The notes below the pieces were generated by a model, which was given only the letters and a program-made list of their open reading frames with translations, searched no databases and was not told the DNA's origin. The translations under genes and the position numbers were made by a program. Source: an uncultured Bacteroidales bacterium (GTDB lineage Bacteria; Bacteroidota; Bacteroidia; Bacteroidales; Porphyromonadaceae). From it: a DNA stretch of 37,465 bases. Of this stretch, positions 23,098-32,699 are shown one piece after another (the stretch's first letter is position 1; each line of letters opens with the position of its first letter). Location of the stretch: the NCBI GenBank assembly GCA_902489445.1, contig CABTZX010000017.1, positions 1 to 37,465 on the forward strand. The letters run 5' to 3'.

Positions 23098-24258
23098 TTA
23101 TAGGGAATGATGCGTAAGGAGCCGGCGAACCGCTGCGGTAACGCGCTGATCCGTATGCAGCACGGTATCGAGGTCGGTAGCCGCTTCGGCGGGGATCTCC
23201 GCCATTATGCGCGCCGTTATCCGGGCTATATCGGTAAAAGCGATGGTGCCGCCTAAGAAAGCGTTCACGAGAACGGCATCCGTGGCATTGAAGATTGCGG
23301 GCGCGGTTCCGCCGGTTTGCAGCGCATCCAGTGCCATTTGGAGCATCGGGAAGCGTTGCGGATCGGGAGCCTCAAAGTGCAATGAAAACGAAGTTGCCCA
23401 ATCCAGATGAGGCAAGGGCAGTGCCGGCCGCTCGCCTTCATACAAGGCGTAAGCGATGGGATAGCGCATATCGGTAGGCGAAAGCAATGCTTTGACCTGC
23501 CCGTCGGGGAACTGTACCATCGAGTGCACAATGCTTTCCGGATGAATCACCACTTGGATGCGTTCGGGCGGCGTACCGAACAGATGATGCGCTTCAATCA
23601 CCTCAAATCCTTTATTGGCAAGTGTGGAGGAATCGATGGTCACTTTTGCCCCCATTTTCCAACGCGGATGCGCCAACGCCTGCTTGGGAGTAACGCTCAG
23701 CAGATCCTGTTCGGTAGCATTGCGGAAGGGACCTCCGGAAGCCGTTAGGAGCAAACGGGCGGGAGGCGTTGGTTCGCCCACCAAACATTGATAGATGGCG
23801 GAGTGCTCCGAATCGACCGGCAGAATGCGCGCGCCACACTTGTACGCCAAATCCATTATATGGTTTCCGGCAGCCACCAGTACCTCCTTGTTGGCGAGTG
23901 CCACCGTTTTACCTTTTTTAAGGGCTTCGCAAACCGGCATGATGCCGGCGGTGCCCACTAATGCAGCGAGAAGTATATCGTTTTCATCCCGAGCGGCAAC
24001 CTCCAAAAGGGCGTTTTGCCCGGCTGCTGCCGTCGTTTCGGTACCTTTCAGCCCCTCTTTCAGTCGTTCGTATAGCTCTTCGCGCGCAATAACCGCCACT
24101 TTGGGGCGAAATTCACGTGCCAATGCGATCAAATCGTCCACACGGCTATCCGCGGTCAGCGCAACTACGGAAAAAGTTCCGGGCTCGCTTTTGCGGATAA
24201 TGTCCAAAGCTTGCGTACCAATGGAGCCGGTGGCTCCCAAAAGGGATATATGTTTCAT
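23098..24258 (-). CDS. dxr: 1-deoxy-D-xylulose 5-phosphate reductoisomerase
   Basis: Second enzyme of the MEP isoprenoid pathway, target of fosmidomycin (386 aa). The NADPH loop is LLGATGSIGTQALD, LANKEVLVAAG follows, the metal/substrate site is VDSEHSAIYQCL, and TIDSSTLANKGFEVIEAHHLF is the active-site block. I start at ATG 24258; a TTG at 24267 overlapping the rimM stop would add three residues. It is the last gene of the operon, 5 bp after rimM, with a strong terminator. Confidence 0.96.
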   Translation of the reverse strand: MKHISLLGATGSIGTQALDIIRKSEPGTFSVVALTADSRVDDLIALAREFRPKVAVIAREELYERLKEGLKGTETTAAAGQNALLEVAARDENDILLAALVGTAGIMPVCEALKKGKTVALANKEVLVAAGNHIMDLAYKCGARILPVDSEHSAIYQCLVGEPTPPARLLLTASGGPFRNATEQDLLSVTPKQALAHPRWKMGAKVTIDSSTLANKGFEVIEAHHLFGTPPERIQVVIHPESIVHSMVQFPDGQVKALLSPTDMRYPIAYALYEGERPALPLPHLDWATSFSLHFEAPDPQRFPMLQMALDALQTGGTAPAIFNATDAVLVNAFLGGTIAFTDIARITARIMAEIPAEAATDLDTVLHTDQRVTAAVRRLLTHHSL

Positions 24259-24263
24259 GGGAA

Positions 24264-24794
24264 TCAAAGTTCAGTTAGTCCTTCGGGAACCTTTATTCCG
24301 ATGCGCCTGCCGGGTGCATCCACAAAGGTAATTAGCTCGTCAGCCACGGGAATAAGCCACTCCCTTCCGTCGGGATCACAGATGGTGAAAAGCATATTAG
24401 CGGTTGAATCGTCCACATCCGCCACAATGCCGAGCGGTATGTCGTGTTCGTTTAGCACGGAAAAACCGATAAAAAATTGAGCAGAGAAGGAGGCTTCGTC
24501 GCTCAGGAAGCGTTCTTCGATGCCGAACGTAGCGTTGGTGAGCGCGTTGGCAGCCTCTTTGTCGTTAACACGTGTAAACTTAATGAGGAACGCCTCCTTG
24601 TCCTTGTTGCGAAGGTACTCGATACGGAAAGGAACGGGTAGCCCCTCCAGCGTGACAAAAAGGAAGAGTGGTGTCTTACTTTCGGCAAGACGGGAAAGAT
24701 AATCCCTATCAATGGTGCAAAAAGCGTTTATTTCGCCCTTCACGCCATGCGGCCGACCGAGCTGACCAATAGGAACAATATCCGAAAGATTCAT
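24264..24794 (-). CDS. rimM: Ribosome maturation factor RimM
   Basis: 16S rRNA processing factor for 30S assembly (176 aa). The N-terminal IGQLGRPHGVKGEI motif defines the family, and the C-terminal PRC-barrel part shows WLIPVADELITFVD. It sits 9 bp after murA and 5 bp before dxr. RimM is not paired here with rpsP/trmD, as it is in E. coli. Confidence 0.92.
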   Translation of the reverse strand: MNLSDIVPIGQLGRPHGVKGEINAFCTIDRDYLSRLAESKTPLFLFVTLEGLPVPFRIEYLRNKDKEAFLIKFTRVNDKEAANALTNATFGIEERFLSDEASFSAQFFIGFSVLNEHDIPLGIVADVDDSTANMLFTICDPDGREWLIPVADELITFVDAPGRRIGIKVPEGLTEL

Positions 24795-24803
24795 TCGAAC
24801 CGG

Positions 24804-26111
24804 TTATTCGCTACGGCTTATTTTCGCGCCTAAAGCATTAAGACGCGTTTCGATATGCTGATAACCGCGGTCAATTTGATCGATGTTATCGATGCGGCTG
24901 GTACCGGTAGCACTCATTGCCGCTATGAGGAGCGCAATGCCGGCACGTATATCCGGCGAAACCGCTTTAGTGGCACGAAGCGGAAAACGCTTATCCAAGC
25001 CGATAACGGTAGCGCGGTGCGGATCGCAAAGAATGATTTGCGCGCCCATTTCAATAAGTTTATCGACAAAAAACAGTCGGCTTTCGAACATTTTCTGATG
25101 AATCAGCACGCTACCCTTTGCCTGCGTTGCCACAACCAGCAGTACACTGAGCAGGTCAGGGGTAAGCCCCGGCCAGGGCGCATCGGCAACGGTAAGTATG
25201 GAACCATCCATAAAGGTATCGATTTCGTAATGTTCGTTGGGCAATATACGTATGCTGTTATCCTTTAATTCCATCTGTATACCCAAGCGGGCAAAGGAGG
25301 AGGGGATGATGCCCAACTCACGCAAATCGAGCGGAGCGATGGTCAGATCGGAGGCGGTCATGGCTGCCATTCCGATAAAACTACCCACTTCAATCATATC
25401 GCTCTGCATCGTATGCGTAGCACCGTGTAGCGTATCCACACCCTCGATGTGGAGCAAATTGGAGCCGATACCCTCAATTTGCGCTCCCATACGCACCAAA
25501 AGGCGGCATAATTGCTGTATGTACGGCTCGCAGGCAGCATTATATATAGTAGTTTTACCGGGCGTAAGCACAGCCGTCATAATGATATTGGCGGTACCGG
25601 TTACGCTGGCTTCGTCCAGCTGCATAAAGGTTCCGCTGCGTTTCCGCCCGTCAATTTCGTAACAACGGGTATCGGTGTTGTATTCGCACTTTGCGCCCAA
25701 CGCCATTAAGCCTATTAGATGCGTATCCAACCGGCGCCGACCAATTTTATCGCCCCCCGGTTTGGGGAAAACGGCATAGCCGAGCCGCCCCACCAATGGA
25801 CCAACGAGCAGCACCGAACCACGCAAAGCACGGCTCTGTTTGAGGAACTCGTCGCTTTTAATAAAATCCTCGTTCAGATCGTCGGCACGGAATGAGTAGC
25901 TTTCGCTATCCAAGCGCGTTACCTTAACACCTATATGCGCCACCAACTTAATAAGATTATTCACGTCCAATATATCCGGCACATTGCGGACAATAACCTC
26001 TTCGCTCGTAAGCAGCGTAGCGGCGATAATTTGCAGCGCCTCGTTTTTGGCACCCTGCGGACGTATGGTGCCGTTCAGTGCGTGACCGCCTTCAATAATA
26101 AATGATGCCAT
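24804..26111 (-). CDS. murA: UDP-N-acetylglucosamine 1-carboxyvinyltransferase
   Basis: First step of peptidoglycan synthesis: transfers enolpyruvate from PEP to UDP-GlcNAc (435 aa, slightly longer than the usual ~420). GGHALNGTIRPQGAKNEAL is the substrate start, and ADAPWPGLTPD is a family motif. The catalytic loop reads PKPGGDKIGRRRLDTH, with Asp121 where E. coli has Cys115. That Cys-to-Asp form is known from other bacteria to be active and insensitive to fosfomycin. It lies 15 bp after the DUF4290 gene in the lysS-dxr operon. Confidence 0.95.
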   Translation of the reverse strand: MASFIIEGGHALNGTIRPQGAKNEALQIIAATLLTSEEVIVRNVPDILDVNNLIKLVAHIGVKVTRLDSESYSFRADDLNEDFIKSDEFLKQSRALRGSVLLVGPLVGRLGYAVFPKPGGDKIGRRRLDTHLIGLMALGAKCEYNTDTRCYEIDGRKRSGTFMQLDEASVTGTANIIMTAVLTPGKTTIYNAACEPYIQQLCRLLVRMGAQIEGIGSNLLHIEGVDTLHGATHTMQSDMIEVGSFIGMAAMTASDLTIAPLDLRELGIIPSSFARLGIQMELKDNSIRILPNEHYEIDTFMDGSILTVADAPWPGLTPDLLSVLLVVATQAKGSVLIHQKMFESRLFFVDKLIEMGAQIILCDPHRATVIGLDKRFPLRATKAVSPDIRAGIALLIAAMSATGTSRIDNIDQIDRGYQHIETRLNALGAKISRSE

Positions 26112-26126
26112 AGGGAAAAACGGGGA

Positions 26127-26726
26127 TTACTTTTTCTTGTTCTTTTTAGTATTGTTATCGCTTTCCGTACCGGCGTTGAGCGTACAGTGCTCAGCATCGA
26201 GCCGAATTTGCCCGTCAGACAATTCAAACAGATCCTTGAATATTTGCCGATCACTCACAAAGCTTTTGTTCCAAGTGATATAGTTTGCCTTCATTCGGTT
26301 GGCAATAAGCAGCACCAATTCTTCCTTTTCCTTGCCTTCCGGCAGATTCTTAACCTCTTCAATGAGCTGTTGGATAATCCGTCCGTAATGACGATAGATA
26401 ATATCCTGATTGGGATAATCAACCGGTTGCGGGCGGCTCAGCATGCCTTGCGTCTTGTATATTTCTACGGGATAATCGATATCCAAACCGAAATCAGCCA
26501 TTACGGCAAGATGATTCCACAGGATAGGGGAATTGTGCTCCTCGTCGCGATAATCGGGATAAATATTGCCCATTACGCGAATGATGGTTTCTGCGCACCA
26601 TTGGCGTTCCTCCTTGTCGGAGATTGTTTTGCAATACTCCACCATCGACTGGATATTGCGCCCGTAAGCAGGAAGAATTAAACGTTCCTGTTTGCTGTTG
26701 TATTTATTTGTAACCTGTTCGTTCAT
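26127..26726 (-). CDS. DUF4290 family protein
   Basis: 199-aa protein of unknown function typical of Bacteroidota, commonly placed next to murA and rimM. The core motifs LPAYGRNIQSMVEYC, RVMGNIYPD and NHLAVMADFGLDIDYPVEIY are clear. The C-terminus ends in a Lys/Asn-rich tail (NTKKNKKK). No signal peptide or membrane helix, so it is likely cytoplasmic. Steady operon linkage with murA suggests an envelope-related or ribosome-related role (inference only). Confidence 0.88.
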   Translation of the reverse strand: MNEQVTNKYNSKQERLILPAYGRNIQSMVEYCKTISDKEERQWCAETIIRVMGNIYPDYRDEEHNSPILWNHLAVMADFGLDIDYPVEIYKTQGMLSRPQPVDYPNQDIIYRHYGRIIQQLIEEVKNLPEGKEKEELVLLIANRMKANYITWNKSFVSDRQIFKDLFELSDGQIRLDAEHCTLNAGTESDNNTKKNKKK

Positions 26727-26792
26727 AGGTACTTTATTGTGTTCTATACTAAACTGTTGTAGTTCCGCCGCTTTATCGGGAGTTATACCGCA

Positions 26793-28070
26793 TCAATAGC
26801 CCGGTTTCTCGAGCAAACGGAACATTTCGTGCTTATACGTTTCCACTCCGGGTTGGTTAAACGGGTTTATTCCCAGCATATAGCCACTGACGGAAACGGC
26901 GGTTTCGAAGAAGAAGAACAGCGCGCCCAAATGGTACGCATCCAACCGCTCAACCGCTAACTCGAGGCAGGGAACGCCTCCCGAGCGGTGCGCATTTATG
27001 GTTGCTTCCTCCGCTTTTAGGTTTACGCCGTGAACACTTCGCCCGGCGAGGTAGTTCAATCCGTCCGAATCCGCATCATCGGAAGGTATTTCTAAAGGTT
27101 CTTCAGGCTGCTTTACCGAGAGGAACGTTTCAAAAACGATCCGTTCGCCATCCTGAATCCATTGCCCCAAAGAGTGCAGATCGGTGGTAAAAATGACCGA
27201 TGCCGGCAAAAGTGACCGATGCTGCTTTCCTTCGCTCTCCGCAAAGAGCTGCTTCCACCACTCCGCAAAATAACGCAAACGAGGCGTAAAGGAGGCCAAC
27301 AGCTCACATTTTTTGCCGTTTCGGTAGAGCATCTGCCGAGCGGCGGCATAGCGAAGCGCCGGATTAGCGGCACTTTGATCTGCAAACAGCGCAGCACGCA
27401 TATCGGCAGCACCGCGGAGCACCTGCCTGATATCGATACCGGCAAGAGCCATTGGCAATAGTCCCACCGGCGTAAGTACGGAAAATCTACCCCCTACGTT
27501 ATCGGGAATCACGAAGCGCGTCCACTCCTCTTCGCCGGCTAAAGTGCGCAGTGCGCCTTTGTGGGCATCGGTAATGGCTACAATTCGCCTATTTGCCTCC
27601 GCTTTACCCTTTTCCGCTTCCAATTGCTTGCGCAAAAGGCGGAAAGCTACTGCCGGTTCGGTTGTGGTTCCGCTCTTGGATATGTTCACAATACCCCACT
27701 CGCGTCCCTTTAGATAATGCAAAAGTTGTGCCAAATAATCCTGTTCCAGATGATTTCCGGCAAACAGGATTTCCGTTTCCTGATGAAACGGGTTGCTGAG
27801 CGCCTCTATTGCCGCGCGGGCGCCCAAATAGCTGCCTCCGATACCGACGCATACGATATGTCGACATTTTGTCGCGAGCGTCCGTTTGACCGCTTCAATT
27901 TGTTGTAGTAATTCTTCGGGTGTTTCGTTGGGAAGCCGCATCCAGCCAAGGAAGTCGTTCCCTTCACCGGTGCCGTTGAGCAGTGTATCCAGCGCGCGCC
28001 GTGCATCCGCTATCGGGAGGGTTGCCTCCTCGTTGGGATGCAGGGTAATTGTTACGGGAAATGGGTTCAT
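26793..28070 (-). CDS. pgi: Glucose-6-phosphate isomerase
   Basis: Interconverts glucose 6-phosphate and fructose 6-phosphate (425 aa, the short Firmicutes/Bacteroidota form). VGIGGSYLGARAAIEAL, NISKSGTTTEPAVAFR, VGGRFSVLTPVGLLP and the C-terminal NPFNQPGVETYK are family signatures. I start at ATG 28070; a GTG at 28100 that overlaps the gpsA stop (GTGA) would add ten residues and could couple translation. It is followed after 66 bp by DUF4290. Confidence 0.95.
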   Translation of the reverse strand: MNPFPVTITLHPNEEATLPIADARRALDTLLNGTGEGNDFLGWMRLPNETPEELLQQIEAVKRTLATKCRHIVCVGIGGSYLGARAAIEALSNPFHQETEILFAGNHLEQDYLAQLLHYLKGREWGIVNISKSGTTTEPAVAFRLLRKQLEAEKGKAEANRRIVAITDAHKGALRTLAGEEEWTRFVIPDNVGGRFSVLTPVGLLPMALAGIDIRQVLRGAADMRAALFADQSAANPALRYAAARQMLYRNGKKCELLASFTPRLRYFAEWWKQLFAESEGKQHRSLLPASVIFTTDLHSLGQWIQDGERIVFETFLSVKQPEEPLEIPSDDADSDGLNYLAGRSVHGVNLKAEEATINAHRSGGVPCLELAVERLDAYHLGALFFFFETAVSVSGYMLGINPFNQPGVETYKHEMFRLLEKPGY

Positions 28071-28096
28071 TTCTATATAGGTTTTTGGTTTGGTTA

Positions 28097-29101
28097 TCAC
28101 TTAAAGGACTGCCCCAGCTCAAGCATTGCCTCGCGTGGATTGCGCCGTTCGTACAAGATTTGGTACACGGTTTCCATAATAGGCATATTGAGTTGATAGC
28201 GCCGATTGATTTCGCGCATACTTTTAGCGGCATAATAGCCCTCAGCCACCATTTCCATCTCCATTTGTGCCGAGCGCACCGAGTAGCCGCGTCCGATCAT
28301 ATTGCCGAATGTTCGGTTACGGCTGTGCTGCGAATAGGCGGTTACGAGTAGATCGCCCAAATAGACCGAATCGGTGATCACTCGATCCACCAGATGAATA
28401 GCATACAAAAAGTTATTCATCTCCGCAATGGCGTTGGACATCAATACGGATTGAAAATTATCGCCAAACATCAAGCCCATAGCTATTCCGGAGGCAATGG
28501 CATAGATGTTTTTGAGCACCGACGAGTACTGAACTCCGATTACGTCCTTTGTAGTAACGCAGGAAACAAAATCGTTGCGCATTACTTGCGCAAATTCCTC
28601 AGTCATAATCGGATCGATGCCCGCAACCGTCAGATAGGAACGTCGTCCGCGCGCCACCTCTTCCGCGTGGCAGGGCCCCCCTATTATCGCCACACGCTCC
28701 TTGGGCACGTCGAATTCCTTTTCCATATACTCCGAAATGAGCATATGTTCATCCGGAACCACCCCTTTGATTGCGTTAACGATGAATTTACCCCGCAACG
28801 AGGATTTACGGACGCGCTTCATCACCCCCTTGAAATAGGGCGACGGCGTAACCAGTACCACCGTATCACAAGCACGGAGAAAGCTGTTCACCTCAGGATC
28901 GGTGTAAAAATGAATACAGCTTGTATCGAACTCGGCAGAAGGCAGATAGGTAGGGTTATGTCCTATCTTTTTGAATTCGTCCACCTGTTCGCTGCGGCGC
29001 ATGTACCAATTGATCTCTTTTTGGGTTGAGAGCACTATTTTGGCTAATGCCGTGGCCCAACTGCCGCCTCCCAAGATGCCTATTTTACCTATCCCCCCCA
29101 T
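28097..29101 (-). CDS. gpsA: Glycerol-3-phosphate dehydrogenase (NAD(P)+)
   Basis: Makes sn-glycerol 3-phosphate for phospholipid synthesis (334 aa). The Rossmann motif GILGGGSWATALAKI is at the start, and VNAIKGVVPDEHMLISEY contains the conserved Lys. GPCHAEEVARG and the C-terminal substrate-binding helix bundle (QYSSVLKNIYAIASGIAMGL) follow. It starts 12 bp after lysS in the operon. Confidence 0.95.
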   Translation of the reverse strand: MGGIGKIGILGGGSWATALAKIVLSTQKEINWYMRRSEQVDEFKKIGHNPTYLPSAEFDTSCIHFYTDPEVNSFLRACDTVVLVTPSPYFKGVMKRVRKSSLRGKFIVNAIKGVVPDEHMLISEYMEKEFDVPKERVAIIGGPCHAEEVARGRRSYLTVAGIDPIMTEEFAQVMRNDFVSCVTTKDVIGVQYSSVLKNIYAIASGIAMGLMFGDNFQSVLMSNAIAEMNNFLYAIHLVDRVITDSVYLGDLLVTAYSQHSRNRTFGNMIGRGYSVRSAQMEMEMVAEGYYAAKSMREINRRYQLNMPIMETVYQILYERRNPREAMLELGQSFK

Positions 29102-29113
29102 AGTTTTGTCCGG

Positions 29114-30853
29114 TTATTCGGAAGGTTTTTGCCACGCAGCTACTGCATCCACCGAGGGCATTGTTATTCCGAGCTTGTACTTCTTGTTTATTTCGACCAT
29201 CCGCTGCAACACTTTGGCGGGATTATCCCAATCAATGGAATCAACGGTCATATAGCCCGCTTTTTGCAGTATTGGCACCCATTCCGCCGCTATGCCGCAC
29301 GCTTCGTACCGCTCCGTTTTGTCCTTTACTACGTGCGGTTCCGGCTTCATTTGCGGGAAAAGAATCACTTCCTGTATACTTTCCTGACCGGTGAGCATCA
29401 TTACCAACCGATCGATACCTATTCCCACTCCGGAGGTGGGTGGCATACCGTATTCCAGCGCTCGAAGGAAGTCGTGATCGATAAACATTGCTTCGTCATC
29501 GCCCTTTTCGCTCAGCCGGAGTTGCTCTTCGAAGCGTTTCCGCTGATCAATAGGATCATTCAGCTCGCTGTATGCATTTGCCACCTCTTTCCCGTTCACC
29601 ATCAGCTCGAAGCGTTCCGTTAGCCCCGGTTTACTGCGATGTGCCTTGGTTAAAGGCGACATTTCTACCGGATAATCGGTGATAAAGGTGGGTTGAATGA
29701 AGTTCTTTTCGCACTTTTCGCCAAAGAGCGCATCAATCAGCTTGCCTTTACCCATAGAGGCATCCTCTTCGATGCCCAAATCGCGGCAAGCCTTGCGGAG
29801 CGCATCCTCGTCCATACCGGTGATATCCACGCCGGCATATTCCTTGATGGCATCGGTCATACTGATGCGGCGGTAAGGCGGAGCAAAATTGATAACATTT
29901 TCGCCCACAGTCAGTTCGGTACTGCCCAACACTTCCGTGCACACTTTGGCGAGGAGCTGTTCCACAAACTCCATCATCCAGATGTAATCCTTGTAGGATA
30001 CGTATAGTTCCACGCAGGTAAACTCGGGGTTGTGCGTACGGTCCATTCCCTCGTTACGGAAATTCTTGCCGAATTCGTACACGCCCTCAAATCCGCCTAC
30101 AATAAGCCTTTTCAGATAAAGTTCATCGGCAATACGAAGGTAGAGCGGTATATCCAGCGCATTGTGGTGCGTGATGAACGGACGCGCCGAGGCTCCCCCG
30201 GGAATGGGCTGTAGGATAGGCGTTTCCACCTCCAAATAGCCTGCTTCGTCAAACACGCGCCGCATTGTTTGGATGATTCGGCTCCGCTTGATGAAAATAT
30301 CCTTTACATCGTCGTTTACGATCAAATCTACATACCTACGGCGATAGCGCTGTTCCGGATCGCTGAAAGCATCGAACTCCTGACCATCCTTATTGCTTTT
30401 TACGATGGGCAACGGACGGAGCGATTTCGAAAGGAACGTCAACTCCGTGGCGTGAACGGATATTTCGCCGGTTTGCGTGCGAAAAACGAAGCCTTCGATG
30501 CCCACAAAATCGCCTATATCGGTGCACTTTTTGAACACCTCGTTATAGAGCGACTTATCCTCGCCCGGACAAAGATCGTCGCGCGTCAGATAAACCTGTA
30601 TACGTCCGGTGCTATCGGCAAGCTCCATAAAGGAAGCCTTTCCCATTATGCGCCGCGACATAATTCTGCCCGCAATGCGTACGTTGCGCCGAGGCGCATC
30701 ATCCTTAAACGAATCTACTATTTCGTGTGCATAAGCATCAACCGGATACGCAGCCGCCGGATAGGGATTTATGCCTGCGGATACTAATTCCTCAAGGCTT
30801 TCCCGACGGGCTATTTCCTGATCGCTCAGCGTTAGTCGTAAATATTTATCCAT
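29114..30853 (-). CDS. lysS: Lysyl-tRNA synthetase, class II
   Basis: Charges tRNA-Lys (579 aa). The N-terminal OB-fold anticodon domain (VRIAGRIMSRRIMGKASFMELAD) is followed by the class II core: motif 1 near DPEQRYRRRYVDLIVN, motif 2 in FRNEGMDRTHNPEFTCVELY, and motif 3 SGVGIGIDRLVMMLTGQ. About 75 residues after motif 3 form a C-terminal extension seen in Bacteroidota LysS. It heads the lysS-gpsA-pgi-DUF4290-murA-rimM-dxr cluster and has a -7 box at 30886. Confidence 0.96.
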   Translation of the reverse strand: MDKYLRLTLSDQEIARRESLEELVSAGINPYPAAAYPVDAYAHEIVDSFKDDAPRRNVRIAGRIMSRRIMGKASFMELADSTGRIQVYLTRDDLCPGEDKSLYNEVFKKCTDIGDFVGIEGFVFRTQTGEISVHATELTFLSKSLRPLPIVKSNKDGQEFDAFSDPEQRYRRRYVDLIVNDDVKDIFIKRSRIIQTMRRVFDEAGYLEVETPILQPIPGGASARPFITHHNALDIPLYLRIADELYLKRLIVGGFEGVYEFGKNFRNEGMDRTHNPEFTCVELYVSYKDYIWMMEFVEQLLAKVCTEVLGSTELTVGENVINFAPPYRRISMTDAIKEYAGVDITGMDEDALRKACRDLGIEEDASMGKGKLIDALFGEKCEKNFIQPTFITDYPVEMSPLTKAHRSKPGLTERFELMVNGKEVANAYSELNDPIDQRKRFEEQLRLSEKGDDEAMFIDHDFLRALEYGMPPTSGVGIGIDRLVMMLTGQESIQEVILFPQMKPEPHVVKDKTERYEACGIAAEWVPILQKAGYMTVDSIDWDNPAKVLQRMVEINKKYKLGITMPSVDAVAAWQKPSE

Positions 30854-30885
30854 TCCCTTCAGTTCGATCGGTATATACTCTGTGC

Positions 30886-30893
30886 AAAGATAC
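30886..30893 (-). promoter_or_regulatory. Predicted -7 box of the lysS operon
   Basis: TATCTTTG on the minus strand, 33 bp before the lysS ATG. A 22-bp repeat array begins 80 bp further upstream. Confidence 0.55.
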
Positions 30894-30973
30894 GCTTTTT
30901 ACCACACAATACTGCCCCCTGCATCCCCACCCACCCGGTACGAGGATACAACAACGCTCGAGATGAGTGCGGC

Positions 30974-31083
30974 GAAAGAGCTATACCTATCTGCCGAAAG
31001 GTATATACATCTCAATTGAAAGGTATATACATCCCAACGGAAACCTATATACCTATTGGTTGAGAGGTATATAGGTTTTGAGC
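30974..31083. repeat. 22-bp tandem array, locus E
   Basis: Five contiguous 22-bp units starting GAAAG or GAAAC with the GGTATATAC core, between the sucD terminator and the lysS promoter. The units at 30996 and 31018 differ at only about four positions. Confidence 0.88.
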
Positions 31084-31120
31084 GGACGACCTGCCGTGGT
31101 GCCCCACTGCGTCTATCGGA

Positions 31121-31162
31121 AATAAAAAAACGCTGCCGGAGCACAATGCTCCGACAGCGTTC
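31121..31162 (-). terminator. Strong intrinsic terminator of the 4-hydroxybutyrate operon
   Basis: The stem AACGCTG..CGGAGCA with TGCTCCG..CAGCGTT around a CAA loop is followed on the minus strand by a run of seven T (TTTTTTTATT). It lies 74 bp past the sucD stop. Confidence 0.9.
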
Positions 31163-31235
31163 GGATAACCACAATTGTACGGAAACCCCGCACTGATCGG
31201 TTGCCGCTCACGCGCGGCAGTCGGTTAATTGCGGG

Positions 31236-32594
31236 TTACATTTTCCAGATTTCTTCGTCGCTCGGTACGCGAATCTTATCGGAAAGCGGTGCAATACGGG
31301 TGATGTTCAGCAGATGCTTGTAGGTGAAGTTTTCGCTGATGGAGTTGTTCCCCCATGATCCGCAACCCAAAGTGTTCGTTACGTTAAGACCGTTCTGGAT
31401 ATGACCGCCGGCGGTAGTTGCCGAAGGTGCGTTAACCACAACGCGCGATACCGTGAGCACAGAGCCGGCAAGGATGATGTGAGCCTGGCTGTTGGAGTGA
31501 ACGGCGCAGGAGTGTCCGTTACCTTCGTTTGCCAAATTGCGGCGTGCAATATCCACCCCTTCTTCAAAGTGATTGTACGAAAGAGCGCACATTACGGGGC
31601 ACATCTTTTCGCGGCAGATGCTGTCTTCAGCGCCAACACCCTTTGCTTCCACAATAATTACGCGCGTTCCTTCAGGTACGGAGATCCCCGCCATCTTGGA
31701 GATCTTTTGTACGCCCTGACCTACTACATCCTTATTGATGGGGCCATTATCGTGGAAAAGAACTTCGCGTATCTTTTTGCCTTCTTCGTCGTTGCAGATG
31801 TAGGCACCGTGACGCTTAAGTGCAGCAAATACGGCATCCTTATCGGCCTTGTTGTAGATAACGCTCTGTTCACCGGTGCAGATGATACCGTTGTCGTAAG
31901 CACGACCGGAGATGAGCTTTTCGGCGGCTGCATCGAAATCGATGTCGCTATCGAGAATTACCTGTACGTTACCGGCACCAACACCATAGGAGGGCTTACC
32001 GGACGAATATGCCGATTTAACCATTCCCATACCTCCGGTGGCAACAACAACGTCAACGGAAGCCATCAGTTCTTGAGTTTTTTCAATGGAAGGTTCTTCA
32101 ATTACCTGAACCATTCCTTCGGGTACGTTGAACGGAGCAATCGCTTCCTGAATCAAACGAACGGCATGCTTGGAGCAATTCTTCGAACGGGGGTGCGGCG
32201 CAATGATAATAGCGTTGCAGGTTTTCAGCGCGAAGATGATGTTGCTCATAGGCGTTACCACCGGGTTGGTTGTGGGCGTAACCGCTCCTACCACACCCAT
32301 CGGCTTAGCGATTTCAATCAAGCCGGTGCGGTCGTCGATACTGAGGATACCGATGGACTTTTTATCGTGCAGATTGTACCATACACCCTTTGATTTACCT
32401 TTACACTTGGATACCTTATCTTCGTATACCCCCATGCCGGTTTCATCCACTGCTTCGCGGGACAAAACTTCAGCGTTTTCGTAAATTACTTTAGCGGCAG
32501 CACGGCAGATATTGTCTACCGACTTTTGGTCGTGCGTAGCCTGATACTGTTGTTGAGCTTTACGGGCAAGCGCAACCATTTCTTTAATTTCCAT
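31236..32594 (-). CDS. sucD: Succinate-semialdehyde dehydrogenase (CoA-acylating)
   Basis: Reduces succinyl-CoA to succinate semialdehyde (452 aa), the entry to the 4-hydroxybutyrate route. It belongs to the CoA-dependent aldehyde dehydrogenase family: catalytic Cys239 lies in NGIICTGEQS, with SYGVGAGNVQVILD before it and TTAGGHIQNGLNVTNTLGCGSWG near the C-terminus. It is the last gene of the operon, but a 134-bp gap after 4hbd holds a -7 box and a 5' hairpin, so it may also be made separately. The direction to semialdehyde is inferred from the neighbouring genes and from P. gingivalis. Confidence 0.93.
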   Translation of the reverse strand: MEIKEMVALARKAQQQYQATHDQKSVDNICRAAAKVIYENAEVLSREAVDETGMGVYEDKVSKCKGKSKGVWYNLHDKKSIGILSIDDRTGLIEIAKPMGVVGAVTPTTNPVVTPMSNIIFALKTCNAIIIAPHPRSKNCSKHAVRLIQEAIAPFNVPEGMVQVIEEPSIEKTQELMASVDVVVATGGMGMVKSAYSSGKPSYGVGAGNVQVILDSDIDFDAAAEKLISGRAYDNGIICTGEQSVIYNKADKDAVFAALKRHGAYICNDEEGKKIREVLFHDNGPINKDVVGQGVQKISKMAGISVPEGTRVIIVEAKGVGAEDSICREKMCPVMCALSYNHFEEGVDIARRNLANEGNGHSCAVHSNSQAHIILAGSVLTVSRVVVNAPSATTAGGHIQNGLNVTNTLGCGSWGNNSISENFTYKHLLNITRIAPLSDKIRVPSDEEIWKM

Positions 32595-32650
32595 ACGTTA
32601 CGTTGTGAACTGTGTTTTATGAATAGGTTATTAATCGCTTTGTACGCAGT

Positions 32651-32699
32651 CGGTTACCACGCCAAGCCGGGGCCTGTGTGGTACCGATCCGCAAATATA
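32651..32699 (-). promoter_or_regulatory. Internal promoter and 5' leader hairpin before sucD
   Basis: TATATTTG (32692-32699, minus) is a possible -7 box. The predicted transcript would begin within a stem in which CGGTACCACA (from 32686) pairs with TGGTAACCG (to 32651) around a GC-rich loop. A hairpin at the very 5' end is a known mRNA stabiliser. Its presence here would separate sucD dosage from the rest of the operon. Confidence 0.4.

Noticed and set aside
31401..32393. Long plus-strand frame opposite sucD (330 codons)
   Set aside because: SucD is complete on the minus strand; no recognisable domain or start context on the plus strand.
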